DNA of 38,738 nt from Anaerolineaceae bacterium (lineage in GTDB: Bacteria > Chloroflexota > Anaerolineae > Anaerolineales > Villigracilaceae): assembly GCA_009885945.1 (NCBI GenBank), contig VFJR01000174.1, positions 1 to 38,738 of the forward strand, written 5' to 3'. The position numbers and the translations under genes were made by a program. Shown here piece by piece: positions 23,281-32,399 of the stretch; the stretch's first letter is position 1; each line of letters opens with the position of its first letter. Below the pieces are notes generated by a model. That model saw nothing but the letters and a program-made list of their open reading frames with translations, ran no database searches and was not told where the DNA came from.

Positions 23281-24552
23281 ATGAAGAAATTAGTAGAGTT
23301 TATTAAACAGCATAAAACCCTTTCCATTGGAATTGGGGTTGCCTTAATCGTAATTATTTTGGTAATTGGGTCTTCTTCTAGCGGGTCTAGTGCGGATTCG
23401 TTATTTCAGACCGAGGCGCTGCAACGCGGAAATTTAACCGCCACAGCCGGCGCAACTGGTTCGGTGCGTGCTCGTCAAAGCGCAATTTTGCCTTGGAGAA
23501 TTAGCGGGATAGTGCAAGACGTAAACGTAATTGTTGGCGATCGCGTTAAACGCGGAGAAGAGTTGGCTCGGCTAAATAAAACATCTCTGCCGCAAAACGT
23601 AATCGCCGCAGAAGCAGATATTGTCAGCGCGCAACGAGCCTTGGAAGATTTGCTTAACTCGGATACTGCTCAGGCGCAGGCGTTGATCAATTTGGAAAAA
23701 GCAAAAGACACTTACGAAAGAGCGTACGAATATCGCGAGTCGCTGAATAATAAAATTGACATTCAACGGATTAAATATAAAACAGTTGGCGGAAAACTAA
23801 TTCCAGAGATCGTTTACTCCAAAGGCTATGCTGATGAAGAAACAATTGCAGACGCGGACAACAAACTTGCCCTGACCCGCGGTCAACTAGAGGATGCCCA
23901 ACGTATCTTTGACCGTGTAAAAGACGGACCCAACCCAGAAGATGTTGCCGCGGCTGAAGCACGCGTAGCGGCTGCGCAAGCAACCTTAGATATGGCTTAT
24001 ATTATGGCGCCATTTGACGGTGTAATTACGCAAGCAGATTCAAACCCCGGAGATTTAATCAATGCGGGCAATGCTGCGTTTCGCGTGGATGATCTATCAC
24101 ATTTGCAGGTGGATGTATCAGTATCAGAAGTAGACATCAACAATATTGCTGTCAATCAGACCGCCACATTATTATTCGACGCCGTATTTAATAAGGAGTA
24201 TCACGGCAAGGTCATTGAGGTTGGACAAGCTGGAACCGTAAGCTCTGGAGTGGTGAATTTTACAGTCACTGTTGAAATAACAGACCCAGACGAACAAGTT
24301 AAACCCGGCATGACCGCGGCTGTAAATATTATTATCAACGAAGTGAAAGATGTACTGCTAATCCCCAATCGCGCAGTTCGTTTGATCAACGGCGATAGAG
24401 TAGTTTATGTGATGAAGGATGGTCAACCCACTCGCGTAAAAATTCAGATCGGGGCTTCTTCAGATATCTACAGTGTCTTGCTGGATGGCGATCTACAAGA
24501 AGATGACCTTGTTGTATTAAACCCACCCTCCGGCGGCGGCTTTGGAGAATAG
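23281..24552 (+). CDS. macA: MacA/HlyD-type periplasmic adaptor of an ABC exporter
   Basis: A 423-residue membrane fusion protein. One N-terminal helix (about 14-31, [15 protein letters not shown]), then a lipoyl-like half ([30 protein letters not shown]), a coiled-coil region (about 100-235, with [13 protein letters not shown]), and the second lipoyl and beta-barrel parts ([41 protein letters not shown]). It couples a MacB-like transporter to the outer side of the envelope. GGAGG lies upstream but 14 bases from the ATG, a long spacing. It is first of a three-gene operon; the ATPase gene begins 1 bp after its stop. Confidence 0.92.
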   Translation: MKKLVEFIKQHKTLSIGIGVALIVIILVIGSSSSGSSADSLFQTEALQRGNLTATAGATGSVRARQSAILPWRISGIVQDVNVIVGDRVKRGEELARLNKTSLPQNVIAAEADIVSAQRALEDLLNSDTAQAQALINLEKAKDTYERAYEYRESLNNKIDIQRIKYKTVGGKLIPEIVYSKGYADEETIADADNKLALTRGQLEDAQRIFDRVKDGPNPEDVAAAEARVAAAQATLDMAYIMAPFDGVITQADSNPGDLINAGNAAFRVDDLSHLQVDVSVSEVDINNIAVNQTATLLFDAVFNKEYHGKVIEVGQAGTVSSGVVNFTVTVEITDPDEQVKPGMTAAVNIIINEVKDVLLIPNRAVRLINGDRVVYVMKDGQPTRVKIQIGASSDIYSVLLDGDLQEDDLVVLNPPSGGGFGE

Positions 24553-24553
24553 T

Positions 24554-25234
24554 ATGACCGATTGGGTAATTGAAGCAAAGGAATTGCGTAAAGTGTATCA
24601 AATGGGCGAAATGGAAGTGGAAGCCCTACGCGGTGTTTCTTTCAAGATCAAGCGCGGCGAAGTAGTTTCTATTATGGGACCCTCTGGTTCTGGAAAGTCC
24701 ACGTTAATGAACACGCTGGGTTGTCTGGATCGCCCATCGTCCGGTGAATATATTTTAGATGGCGAATCTGTCGGTCAAATGAACGATGATCAGCTGGCGA
24801 TTGTACGTAATCGCAAAGTCGGCTTTGTATTCCAAAGTTTTAATCTACTTCCACGCATTACCGCTCTCGCCAATGTGGAATTACCTTTACGGTATTCTGG
24901 CATTACAGAAGGCAGACGCGCACGCGCCGCAGAAGCCTTGGTAGCTGTGGGATTGGAAAATCGCATCAACCACAAACCCACCGAACTCTCGGGCGGACAG
25001 CAGCAACGTGTGGCGATTGCTCGCGCCATCGTCAACCAACCAGCGATGATCATGGCAGATGAACCGACAGGCAATCTCGATTCCAAAGTCGGTAAGGAAA
25101 TCATGACCCTGCTTTTGAATTTAAACAAAGACAAGGGTACAACATTGATCATCGTGACACATGACCCGATGATTGCAGAACAGACTGGACGCGTCATTCG
25201 TTTACGTGACGGCGAATTGGATAAAACCAAATGA
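24554..25234 (+). CDS. macB: MacB-type ABC transporter ATP-binding protein
   Basis: A 226-residue ATPase of the MacB/LolD type. Walker [10 protein letters not shown] at 42-50, Q-loop VFQSFNLLP, signature LSGGQQQR at 145-152, Walker B IMADEP near 166, H-loop VTHDP. The ATG at 24554 is preceded by GGAGA inside the end of the adaptor gene; an upstream TTG start at 24542 is less likely. Its stop overlaps the permease ATG by 4 bp (ATGA). It powers export of a peptide, lipid or drug-like substrate that cannot be named from sequence. Confidence 0.95.
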   Translation: MTDWVIEAKELRKVYQMGEMEVEALRGVSFKIKRGEVVSIMGPSGSGKSTLMNTLGCLDRPSSGEYILDGESVGQMNDDQLAIVRNRKVGFVFQSFNLLPRITALANVELPLRYSGITEGRRARAAEALVAVGLENRINHKPTELSGGQQQRVAIARAIVNQPAMIMADEPTGNLDSKVGKEIMTLLLNLNKDKGTTLIIVTHDPMIAEQTGRVIRLRDGELDKTK

Positions 25235-26493
25235 CATTTACACAAGCGCTTTTAGAAGCACTCGAAAGTTTAAGCGGCAACAAACTTCGCTCTGGATTAA
25301 CTTTATTAGGCATTGTGATTGGTGTTGCCGCTGTGATCGCGATGCTGGCAGTTGGTCAGGGCGCGCAAGATTCGATCACAGGCTCAATCAACGGAATAGG
25401 CACAAACTTGCTATTCGTATTTCGCGGCGGGCAAGATCAACAAGATGGTCCCGGTGGACCTCCTGGAAGATCATCTTCAGCGAACACACGCCCTCTTACA
25501 TTAGGTGATGCTGAAGCCATCGCAGACCCTCTCTCTGCCCCTTCAGTAGCCGCGGTAGCGGCGAGCATTCAAACCAATGCAGAAATTTCTTTCGGCGGCG
25601 AAAAATCTAACACACAAGTTACCGGTGCAACACAGGATTATTTCACAGTGCGGAATCTGGTTTTAGCTGAAGGTGAACCCATTTCAGACGCGCATGTATT
25701 AGGACGCGCATCAGTAGCTGTGATCGGACCAGATACCGCTGAGAAACTCTTTGGGCATAGCGACGGAGTAGTTGGCGAGACAATACGCATCGCTGGGCAG
25801 CCCTTTCGCATCATTGGCGTATTAGAAGCGAAAGGCGGCGGCGCGTTTGGCAGTGAAGATGATCAGGCGATTATTCCGCTGAGCACAGCCCAAGCCCGCT
25901 TAATGAAACGAGGCGCAGTCAATGAAGTAGATGTAATTTTTGCACAAGCAATTAGCGCCGAAGCCGTTCCGCAAGCGTCAGAAGAGATCGCTCAAATCCT
26001 GCGCCAGCGTCATCGTACCCCTGTAGGACAAGATGATTTCAGTGTGCTTTCGCAGCAGGATTTCCTCTCCACTGCATCCACCATCACCAATGTTCTCAAA
26101 ATATTTTTAGGAGGCATTGCCGCCATTTCATTATTAGTCGGCGGCATTGGCATCATGAACATTATGTTGGTTTCTGTTACAGAGCGCACACGTGAGATCG
26201 GCTTGCGCAAAGCGCTTGGTGCGCGCAAACGTGACATCTTGATACAATTTTTAACAGAGTCTTCCCTACTAAGTTTACTTGGCGGTGTGATCGGGATTAT
26301 TTTTGGTTGGTTGATCGCTTTTAGCGTTGGACAAATCGCCTCTGCCAACGATGTTGCATTTATCCCAGCAGTCAGCTTAAGCGCAATCGGCATGGCGGTT
26401 ACCTCTTCAACCTTGATTGGCCTATTCTTTGGTATTTATCCCGCCAACCGCGCGGCAAGCTTAGAGCCAGTAGAAGCATTGAGATACGATTAA
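25231..26493 (+). CDS. MacB-type ABC transporter permease (FtsX family)
   Basis: A 420-residue permease: one N-terminal helix with the family motif [26 protein letters not shown], a large extracytoplasmic MacB_PCD domain (about 45-280), and three C-terminal FtsX helices with [29 protein letters not shown]. An unusual Gly/Pro/Gln/Asp-rich loop ([14 protein letters not shown]) lies near residue 67-80. It is translationally coupled to the ATPase and followed by a strong terminator. With the adaptor it forms a tripartite-type exporter; no outer-membrane channel gene is nearby, which fits a Chloroflexota envelope lacking a typical outer membrane. Confidence 0.95.
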   Translation: MTFTQALLEALESLSGNKLRSGLTLLGIVIGVAAVIAMLAVGQGAQDSITGSINGIGTNLLFVFRGGQDQQDGPGGPPGRSSSANTRPLTLGDAEAIADPLSAPSVAAVAASIQTNAEISFGGEKSNTQVTGATQDYFTVRNLVLAEGEPISDAHVLGRASVAVIGPDTAEKLFGHSDGVVGETIRIAGQPFRIIGVLEAKGGGAFGSEDDQAIIPLSTAQARLMKRGAVNEVDVIFAQAISAEAVPQASEEIAQILRQRHRTPVGQDDFSVLSQQDFLSTASTITNVLKIFLGGIAAISLLVGGIGIMNIMLVSVTERTREIGLRKALGARKRDILIQFLTESSLLSLLGGVIGIIFGWLIAFSVGQIASANDVAFIPAVSLSAIGMAVTSSTLIGLFFGIYPANRAASLEPVEALRYD

Positions 26494-26500
26494 TCAGGTT

Positions 26501-26537
26501 ACAGGTCACGTAATCAGCGTGACCTGTATTTTTTATT
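26501..26537 (+). terminator. Intrinsic terminator of the efflux operon
   Basis: A perfect 10-bp stem ACAGGTCACG / CGTGACCTGT with a 7-nt loop TAATCAG, followed by ATTTTTTATT. It sits 8 bp after the permease stop and its T-tract runs directly into the ATG of the acetyltransferase gene. Confidence 0.92.
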
Positions 26538-27107
26538 ATGACTATTTACGAAATCAACATTGACGACCTCGAAGAATATGCGCAAATCCCAATTGCGTTT
26601 GAAGTTACATCTATTTATCAAGTCAAATTGGTAGATCAGGGCTTGGGTGGAATTCAACTGCTTGAAGCGCCGACTCAACCTTACGTCAAAGATTATGATG
26701 CGCTTGAAAATCCGCTAGAGTGGCAAAATCAGTTTGAGATTCATCACTGGGGATTTCTACTGGCACGTAATGGAGATCAGGCAGTTGGCGGCGCGGCAAT
26801 TGCTTGGAACACAAATGATGTAAGCATGCTGGAGGGGCGAATTGACCTAAGCGTGCTGTGGGATATTCGAGTACACCCAAAGTGGCGCAAACAAGGTATT
26901 GGCACCGCTTTATTTCGCCATGCCGCCGCATGGTCAACAAGACGCAGCTGCAGACAAATGAAAATTGAGACTCAAAATATCAACGTGCCTGCGTGTAAAT
27001 TTTATGCGCGCATGGGTTGTGAGTTGGGAGATATACGCAGGTTTGGGTATGTAGAAACGCCGCAAACCGCAGACGAAATTCAACTCAATTGGTATTTAAA
27101 CCTTTGA
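26538..27107 (+). CDS. GNAT acetyltransferase, streptothricin-acetyltransferase-like
   Basis: A 189-residue GNAT protein. The acetyl-CoA site is DIRVHPKWRKQGIGTALF (R/QxxGxG), followed by KIETQNINVPACKFYARMGCELG. That arrangement resembles streptothricin acetyltransferases and relatives. Substrate is unknown; resistance should not be assumed. The ATG lies immediately after the T-tract of the efflux terminator, with no Shine-Dalgarno. A TATTTT box ends 5 bp before the ATG, so transcription may begin inside the terminator tail and the mRNA may be leaderless. Confidence 0.88.
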   Translation: MTIYEINIDDLEEYAQIPIAFEVTSIYQVKLVDQGLGGIQLLEAPTQPYVKDYDALENPLEWQNQFEIHHWGFLLARNGDQAVGGAAIAWNTNDVSMLEGRIDLSVLWDIRVHPKWRKQGIGTALFRHAAAWSTRRSCRQMKIETQNINVPACKFYARMGCELGDIRRFGYVETPQTADEIQLNWYLNL

Positions 27108-27113
27108 TACAAT
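27108..27113 (+). promoter_or_regulatory. Candidate -10 box, leaderless start of the serA-like gene
   Basis: TACAAT directly follows the stop codon of the acetyltransferase gene and ends 6 bp before the next ATG (27120). No Shine-Dalgarno lies in the gap TATCCCT. No clear -35 box is seen. Confidence 0.45.
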
Positions 27114-27119
27114 ATCCCT

Positions 27120-28058
27120 ATGTCAAATAAAATTCTTATCACAGATGGATTAGATGAAAGCGGGCTTTCCCTATTAAAGAAAAATGCAGATGTGGAAAAT
27201 CGCGCCGATATTTCTGCAGATGATTTACTGAAAGCCATCCCAGAGTTTGATGCCCTAATCGTTCGCGGACGCACGAAGGTAACTGCTTCTGTCATCCAAG
27301 CCGCCTCCAAGCTGAAAGTGATTGGGCGCGCTGGCGTAGGCGTGGATAATATTGACCTAGACGCCGCAAAGCAAAACGGCGTTGCAGTTGTCAATGCGCC
27401 TGTTTCCACATCGCTGGCAGTTGCAGAATTAACTTTCGGTTTGATGCTCTCGTTAGCGCGCGAAATTCCGCGCGCTGATGCCACAATGAAACTCGGTCAA
27501 TGGGCAAAAAAAGAATTAGAGGGAATTGAGCTTTATGGCAAGACCCTCGGTATCGTCGGCGCAGGGCGAATCGGCATGGAAGTGGGCAAACGCGCCGAAG
27601 CATTTGGCATGAACATCATCGCCTATGATCCATTATTAGATGAAGCTGAAATTAAAAGGCGCGGCGCTGACCCAGTTGCCTTGGATGATCTATACGCTTG
27701 GTCTGATTTTATTTCTCTGCATTTACCACTTACCGTACAATCCCGTGATATGGTTGGCGCCCTAGCATTCTCACAAATGAAACAAGGCGTACGCATAGTT
27801 TGCGCCGCACGCGGCGGTATTATTAGTGAAGCAGCCTTACTAGATGCTTTAAATTCTGGTAAAGTTGCGGGCGCTGCGTTAGATGTCTTTACGCAGGAAC
27901 CGCCCGGCGGAACAGCGCTCATTCGTCACCCGCGCGTGATCGCCACGCCTCATATTGGTGCACAAACTGCCGAAGCACAATCGCGCGCATCCGAAGATAT
28001 AGCCAATGAAATTCTCGCCGCTTTAAGCGGTGAAAAACTAAGATGGAAAGTAGCATAA
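27120..28058 (+). CDS. serA: D-3-phosphoglycerate dehydrogenase-like 2-hydroxyacid dehydrogenase
   Basis: A 312-residue NAD-dependent D-2-hydroxyacid dehydrogenase, probably the first enzyme of serine synthesis. Visible: GRAGVGVDNIDLDAA, the NAD-binding GIVGAGRIG (144-152), catalytic R231 in AARGGI, E260 in FTQEPP and H278 in TPHIGAQT. It ends right after the catalytic domain, lacking the C-terminal ACT domain of long SerA, as in other short forms. Start as given: no Shine-Dalgarno, TACAAT 6 bp upstream. The carboxypeptidase gene follows after 19 bp. The exact substrate could differ within this family. Confidence 0.88.
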   Translation: MSNKILITDGLDESGLSLLKKNADVENRADISADDLLKAIPEFDALIVRGRTKVTASVIQAASKLKVIGRAGVGVDNIDLDAAKQNGVAVVNAPVSTSLAVAELTFGLMLSLAREIPRADATMKLGQWAKKELEGIELYGKTLGIVGAGRIGMEVGKRAEAFGMNIIAYDPLLDEAEIKRRGADPVALDDLYAWSDFISLHLPLTVQSRDMVGALAFSQMKQGVRIVCAARGGIISEAALLDALNSGKVAGAALDVFTQEPPGGTALIRHPRVIATPHIGAQTAEAQSRASEDIANEILAALSGEKLRWKVA

Positions 28059-28077
28059 TCTACATAGGAGTATTTGA

Positions 28078-29580
28078 ATGTCTGAAAAAATGAAGCAACT
28101 GAAGGGAATTCTCGGTGAGGTTTCCGACTTAAATCACGCCACATCGGTATTAGGCTGGGATCAACAAACCTACATGCCGCCCATGGGCGCAGAGGCGCGC
28201 GGTCAACAGCTTGCCACGCTTGGCAAGATCTCGCATGAAAAATTCACCGATGAAAAAGTGGGGCATTTAATTGCTAACCTAAAAGAAGAATTTGACGGCG
28301 CAGGTCCCGACTCGGACGACGCCGCATTATTGCGCGTCGTTGAACGCGATTATGAGAAAGCAGTCAAAGTACCTGCTTCGTTTGTCGCCGAACAAAGCCA
28401 AGTCACTAGCGCCGCTTTTGAAGCCTGGGTAGAAGCCAAAGGCAAGTCCGATTTTTCCATCTTCCAGCCGCACCTCGAAAAGATCGTTGACCTAACCCGC
28501 AAATATATTTCCTTCTTCCCGCCTGCCGACCACCCATACGATACTTTGCTAGACGACTACGAACCCGGCATGAAGACCGCCGATGTAAAGAAAATCTTCG
28601 GCGACCTGCGTCCGAAACAAGTGGAATTAATTCGCCGTATTAAAGAAGCCAAGCAAGTAAAAGATTCTTTCTTGCATAAAAAATATGATGAAAAGAAATT
28701 ATGGGACTTCAGCGAAGAAGTTGCCAAAAAATATGGCTACGACTTCTCGCGCGGCAGACAAGACAAAGTAGCTCATCCTTTTGAAACAGCCTTCAGCGCC
28801 AACGACGTACGCATCACCACCCGCTTTGAACCGCAAAACCCAATGGCGATGTTATTCAGCACTTTGCACGAGACCGGGCACGCGCTGTACGAACAAGGCA
28901 TAAGTCTTTCGTACGAACGCACACCCCTTGCTCACGGCGGCTCACTCGCCTTGCACGAATCACAATCGCGCATGTGGGAAAATCTCGTTGGACGCTCAAA
29001 ATCATTTTGGAAATATTTCCTGCCGCGCCTCAAGAAAATATTCCCAACCCAACTAAAAGATGTGGATTTAAAATCATTTTATAACGCTGTCAATAAAGTA
29101 GAACCTACCTTCATTCGCGTCAACGCAGACGAAGCCACTTACAACCTGCACATCATGCTGCGCCTTGAAATTGAAATTGCCCTGGTCGAAGGAAAAGTCA
29201 ACATCAAAGACTTGCCCGAATTATGGAATACAAAGATGAAAGACTACCTCGGCATTACACCTCCCAACGATGCTCAAGGTGTCTTGCAAGATGTACATTG
29301 GTCTTATGGCGCGATCGGTTACTTTTCAACGTACGCACTGGGCAATCTTGTTTCTGCACAGCTTTGGGAAAAAATCAACGGCGACATTCCCGACCTTAGT
29401 GAACAAATTAGCAAAGGAAATTTCGAAGCCTTGCTCAGTTGGCTGCGCACAAAAGTTCATATCTACGGCAAAAAATATGAACCGCAAGATTTGGTTCAAC
29501 GCATCACCGGCTCCAAAATTGACGCGACTCCTTACGTCAATTATTTAACCAATAAATATACAGATATTTACGGGTTGTAA
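28078..29580 (+). CDS. Metallocarboxypeptidase, family M32 (Taq carboxypeptidase)
   Basis: A 500-residue zinc carboxypeptidase of family M32, at the family's usual length. Zinc site H264-E265-T-G-H268 (STLHETGHALYEQG) with third ligand E294 in LHESQSRMWEN. Other family stretches: VLGWDQQTYMPPMGAEARGQQLATL near the N-terminus, RITTRFEPQNP, INVxxDE-like RVNADEATYNLHIMLRLEIE, and DVHWSYGAIGYFSTYALGNL. No signal peptide, so cytosolic peptide turnover. AGGAG lies 8 bases before the ATG. A strong hairpin follows its stop. Confidence 0.96.
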   Translation: MSEKMKQLKGILGEVSDLNHATSVLGWDQQTYMPPMGAEARGQQLATLGKISHEKFTDEKVGHLIANLKEEFDGAGPDSDDAALLRVVERDYEKAVKVPASFVAEQSQVTSAAFEAWVEAKGKSDFSIFQPHLEKIVDLTRKYISFFPPADHPYDTLLDDYEPGMKTADVKKIFGDLRPKQVELIRRIKEAKQVKDSFLHKKYDEKKLWDFSEEVAKKYGYDFSRGRQDKVAHPFETAFSANDVRITTRFEPQNPMAMLFSTLHETGHALYEQGISLSYERTPLAHGGSLALHESQSRMWENLVGRSKSFWKYFLPRLKKIFPTQLKDVDLKSFYNAVNKVEPTFIRVNADEATYNLHIMLRLEIEIALVEGKVNIKDLPELWNTKMKDYLGITPPNDAQGVLQDVHWSYGAIGYFSTYALGNLVSAQLWEKINGDIPDLSEQISKGNFEALLSWLRTKVHIYGKKYEPQDLVQRITGSKIDATPYVNYLTNKYTDIYGL

Positions 29581-29592
29581 AGTCATTCAATA

Positions 29593-29625
29593 GAAGACGC
29601 CCTCATACTACATGAGGGCGTCTTC
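29593..29625 (+). terminator. Strong hairpin after the M32 carboxypeptidase gene
   Basis: A perfect 14-bp stem (GAAGACGCCCTCAT and its complement) around a 5-nt loop, 12 bp past the stop codon. It is followed by GTATATACTT rather than a T-run, so it may terminate weakly or mainly protect the 3' end. TATACT at 29629-29634 just after it could be a -10 for the lipoprotein gene. Confidence 0.65.
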
Positions 29626-29643
29626 GTATATACTTCTGACATA

Positions 29644-30555
29644 ATGATAAAAAAAATCTTTCTAATCGCTTCTTTATTTGGACTTTTAGCTGGTTGCACG
29701 ACCCCAGCAATTCCCACGCCCACGCCTTTTCCTGCAGACTACGTGCCGACAGCTATCGCATTAACAGGACAAGCTATGACAAGCACCGCAATGGCGTTAA
29801 CTCCTACGCCAGCGCCCGCAACAGAAGCTCCAACAATTGCGATTACCCCTGCAACTGCTCTCCCTACTATTACCCCAACACCACAGCCCGGCTATTCATT
29901 TGCACGAATCCGCTTCTTAGAACCAGGACCCGCCTCTAAGATCGTTTCTCCGCTCAACTTGCAAATGATTGCCATCATTGGCAAGAGTGAAACCATTCAA
30001 ATAGACCTTTTCGGAGAAGATGGGCGCGTTTTATTTACTCAAATCACGCAGCTTAATTATTATCCAGAAGGTACCTATCAAAGTTTTAAAATCCCCTTCG
30101 AAATTCGCGCCGCCGCCGAAAAAGGAATCCTGCAAATTAGCACCAGAGATAAAAATGGGCAACTTGAAGCGCTTAATACACTTGATGTTTTCTTACTCTC
30201 GGCAGGAGTAGATCAAAATAACCCGCCCGGTAACATCATCTACGAGCGCGTTGCGTTGACATCCCCGCCTGTAAAAGATGCCAGCGCATCCGGCGGCATT
30301 GTAAATGTTTCAGGCACCATTTGGCCCTTTGACGAACCAGACCATACCCTCTTTCTAGAATTAAGCGCCCCCGACGGCAGAGTAATCGGCTCACGTATCG
30401 TAGCGCTCAACGGCACTGAGCCGCAAAGTTTTTCCACTACATTAATTTATAAAATCAAAGAGCCTACAACTGCATTGATCACCATCAAGCAAATGAGCGC
30501 GGTGCTAGATACGCCAGTCTATGTTTACACTCAGTCAATTCTTTTAATGCCGTAG
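29644..30555 (+). CDS. Lipoprotein with Thr/Pro linker and beta-rich domains
   Basis: A 303-residue predicted lipoprotein: signal peptide with lipobox LLAGC (C18), a Thr/Pro/Ala-rich linker to about residue 85, then two beta-rich segments (RIRFLEPGPASKIVSPLNLQMI and VNVSGTIWPFDEPDHTLFLELSAPDGRVIGSRIV) that look immunoglobulin-like. Function is not recognised. The ATG lacks a Shine-Dalgarno; TATACT ends 9 bp upstream, so the leader would be only 2-3 nt. It is followed 30 bp later by the insertion sequence. Confidence 0.8.
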   Translation: MIKKIFLIASLFGLLAGCTTPAIPTPTPFPADYVPTAIALTGQAMTSTAMALTPTPAPATEAPTIAITPATALPTITPTPQPGYSFARIRFLEPGPASKIVSPLNLQMIAIIGKSETIQIDLFGEDGRVLFTQITQLNYYPEGTYQSFKIPFEIRAAAEKGILQISTRDKNGQLEALNTLDVFLLSAGVDQNNPPGNIIYERVALTSPPVKDASASGGIVNVSGTIWPFDEPDHTLFLELSAPDGRVIGSRIVALNGTEPQSFSTTLIYKIKEPTTALITIKQMSAVLDTPVYVYTQSILLMP

Positions 30556-30623
30556 TATAATTTGCTCGTTGCAGGGATTCCGGAATGTGTCAATGATTTG
30601 AGACACGAAATTCAAGAATTTAG

Positions 30624-31739
30624 TCACTCCAACGGAGAGACTGTTTGTAGACAAAATTCAGGTAAAATTATCTCACCCCCAAACGAAACGGGAACGGCGC
30701 TGTTGCAGTGGCTGTTCTCGTTTTCATTTCTGGTGGGGCGCTCGATAAAAGCTGTGGTTCTGGATATGGGCGGATTAATCCAAACTGCTTTGGGCAATTG
30801 GGTAGGACGTGGGGCTCCTTTCACAAAACGTTCTGGCGTTTTTTCATATGCAACTTGCAACACGGCTTGACGTTTTTGTAGGACATCCTCTGCGCGGCGG
30901 AAGTGAACATCCGCAGGAGTAAGCAACGCCAGTCCCGTGTGATGATGTTCGCGGTTGTACCAATCGAAGAATGTAGCAGCCCAAGCACGTGCATCTTGCA
31001 GACATCCAAAACGAGTGGGATAGTCAGGGCGATATTTCATAGTTTTAAACTGCGCTTCTGAATATGGATTGTCATTGGATACATGCGGGCGGGAATGGGT
31101 CTTCGTCACACCGAGATCTGCCAACAGCAACGCCACTGGTTTGGAAGTCATCGCGCTCCCACGATCGGCATGGACGGTAAGTTGCCCGCGCTCGATTCCC
31201 TGCCGTGCGCAAGTTTGTGAGATCAATTCTTCCGCCAGTACAGCTGATTCACGCTCTGCGATCATCCAGCCCACAACATAACGGCTGTACACATCCAAGA
31301 TCACATACAGGTAGAAATAGGTCCACTTGGATGGTCCCAATAATTTGGTGATATCCCAACTCCACAGTTGATTGGGAGCTGTAGCTAGCAGTTCCGGCTT
31401 GGTATAGTTTGGATGGCGCAACTGGTCGCGACGCTCACGGATTTCATGATTCTCATCCAAAATCCGATACATACTGCGCCAGGAGCATAGATAGCGACCT
31501 TCGTCGATTAAAGTCGCATACACTTCGCGCGGCGACCTATCTTGAAACCGCTCGCTGTTGAGTTCTTCGCGAACTTTGATTTTCTCGACCTGGCTCAAAG
31601 CACGCGCAGAAATCTTGGGACTGCTGCGTGCAGCCTGTGGCGCTCGAGCGCGATAGAGACTGCTGCGCGGTACGATCAAGGCCGCGCATGCGGCTTGTAC
31701 TCCAACGCTCTTTCCAAATACTTCTGCAGATTGCATCAA
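30624..31739 (-). CDS. IS3-family transposase OrfB (DDE integrase domain)
   Basis: A 371-residue transposase with an N-terminal HTH_21-like region and an rve integrase core. Catalytic residues: D129 (WSWDITKL), D192 (VHADRGSAM) and E228 (SNDNPYSEAQFK). The last two are 35 residues apart, the DD(35)E spacing of IS3 elements. Its ATG overlaps the OrfA stop by 4 bp (ATGA), so expression would be by translational coupling or frameshifting. The ORF is intact, so the element may still be active. Confidence 0.95.
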   Translation of the reverse strand: MMQSAEVFGKSVGVQAACAALIVPRSSLYRARAPQAARSSPKISARALSQVEKIKVREELNSERFQDRSPREVYATLIDEGRYLCSWRSMYRILDENHEIRERRDQLRHPNYTKPELLATAPNQLWSWDITKLLGPSKWTYFYLYVILDVYSRYVVGWMIAERESAVLAEELISQTCARQGIERGQLTVHADRGSAMTSKPVALLLADLGVTKTHSRPHVSNDNPYSEAQFKTMKYRPDYPTRFGCLQDARAWAATFFDWYNREHHHTGLALLTPADVHFRRAEDVLQKRQAVLQVAYEKTPERFVKGAPRPTQLPKAVWINPPISRTTAFIERPTRNENENSHCNSAVPVSFGGEIILPEFCLQTVSPLE

Positions 31740-32149
31740 GAGTCCTTGCTCAGGTCGTTGTCTGCGAGTGTGACTCCAAGCAATCGCGCAACTTTTTTTT
31801 GGACATCGATGATTAATTCCGCGCGTTGTAATTGCTCTTGCAATCTTTTGTTCTCACGTTGCAGGCGTGCTAACTCAACTGCATTGGCGTCCACCTTGGG
31901 TCCGCGCCGATGTTCTGACAACCCTGTCTCTCCCCCGCGTTCACGCTGCTCCCGCCATTTGCTCACCAATGATGAATACAACCCTTCCTTCCGCAGCAAC
32001 GCACCTACTTCGCCTTTGCCCTTGCAATCATCTATTTCACGAAGGATGCGCAGTTTGTACTCCGCTGAATGTTGGCGACGCTTGGCTTTGACGACTACTT
32101 CGGTCTGCGTTTCTGCTTCTTCCGACTTGCCGTTCTGTTCTTGAGACAT
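31736..32149 (-). CDS. IS3-family transposase OrfA (helix-turn-helix)
   Basis: A 137-residue DNA-binding subunit. Residues of about 25-75 form a Transposase_8-type helix-turn-helix (HSAEYKLRILREIDDC, GLYSSLVSKWREQRERG). It is followed by a leucine-zipper-like coil (ELARLQRENKRLQEQLQRAEL) typical of IS3 OrfA. A GGAGAAAAGG lies just before the ATG at 32149. It overlaps OrfB by 4 bp. Confidence 0.93.
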   Translation of the reverse strand: MSQEQNGKSEEAETQTEVVVKAKRRQHSAEYKLRILREIDDCKGKGEVGALLRKEGLYSSLVSKWREQRERGGETGLSEHRRGPKVDANAVELARLQRENKRLQEQLQRAELIIDVQKKVARLLGVTLADNDLSKDS

Positions 32150-32221
32150 GCCTTTTCTCCTGCGCCCTACACACTAAATTATTGGGTACCAGTGTCTCAT
32201 CATTATAGTCACAGAGGGCTG

Positions 32222-32309
32222 TGCTTTCAAAACAATAAGGAACCTCTGTAAAGTGCAAACATATTACAGAAACATTAGATATGACTAGGGACGGCTTGCT
32301 TTCAAAACA
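32222..32309. repeat. Direct repeat TGCTTTCAAAACA upstream of the glycosyltransferase island
   Basis: The 13-mer TGCTTTCAAAACA occurs at 32222-32234 and 32297-32309, 75 bp apart, each preceded by a GGC-containing context (GGCTG and GGCT). Both lie in the 186-bp gap between the insertion sequence and the first glycosyltransferase gene, which is otherwise AT-rich and without an ORF. It may be an operator or the remnant of a duplication. The sequence does not decide this. Confidence 0.5.
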
Positions 32310-32399
32310 GGGAACTATTAACAACAATGGCAAAACTTGAAATATTAATTTCCAAGGGTAAAATAAACAAATAACCATACATCATCTTCACGAGGAATA

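Larger units (their letters stand above)
30586..32213 (-). mobile_element. IS3-family insertion sequence
   Basis: About 1.63 kb with two overlapping minus-strand ORFs, OrfA and OrfB. The proposed ends start TGTGTCAATGATTTGAG at 30586 and, on the other strand, TGTGACTATAATGATGAG at 32213. Both continue into GAGACAC, giving imperfect terminal inverted repeats of about 21-22 bp with TG/CA termini, as in the IS3 family. No matching target duplication is visible at the flanks (GAA versus GAG). It lies between a lipoprotein gene and the glycosyltransferase island without interrupting a recognisable gene. Confidence 0.85.

Noticed and set aside
26538-27107. Antibiotic resistance gene (streptothricin acetyltransferase)
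   Set aside because: The resemblance covers the general acetyl-CoA region of a broad GNAT group; nothing in sequence or context shows a drug substrate.
30562-30870. Plus-strand ORF across the left end of the insertion sequence
   Set aside because: It is antisense to the transposase OrfB, which has clear catalytic motifs and full length.
31542-32144. 200-residue plus-strand ORF rich in Ser, Arg and Cys
   Set aside because: It is a shadow of OrfA and OrfB on the other strand, with composition typical of antisense frames.
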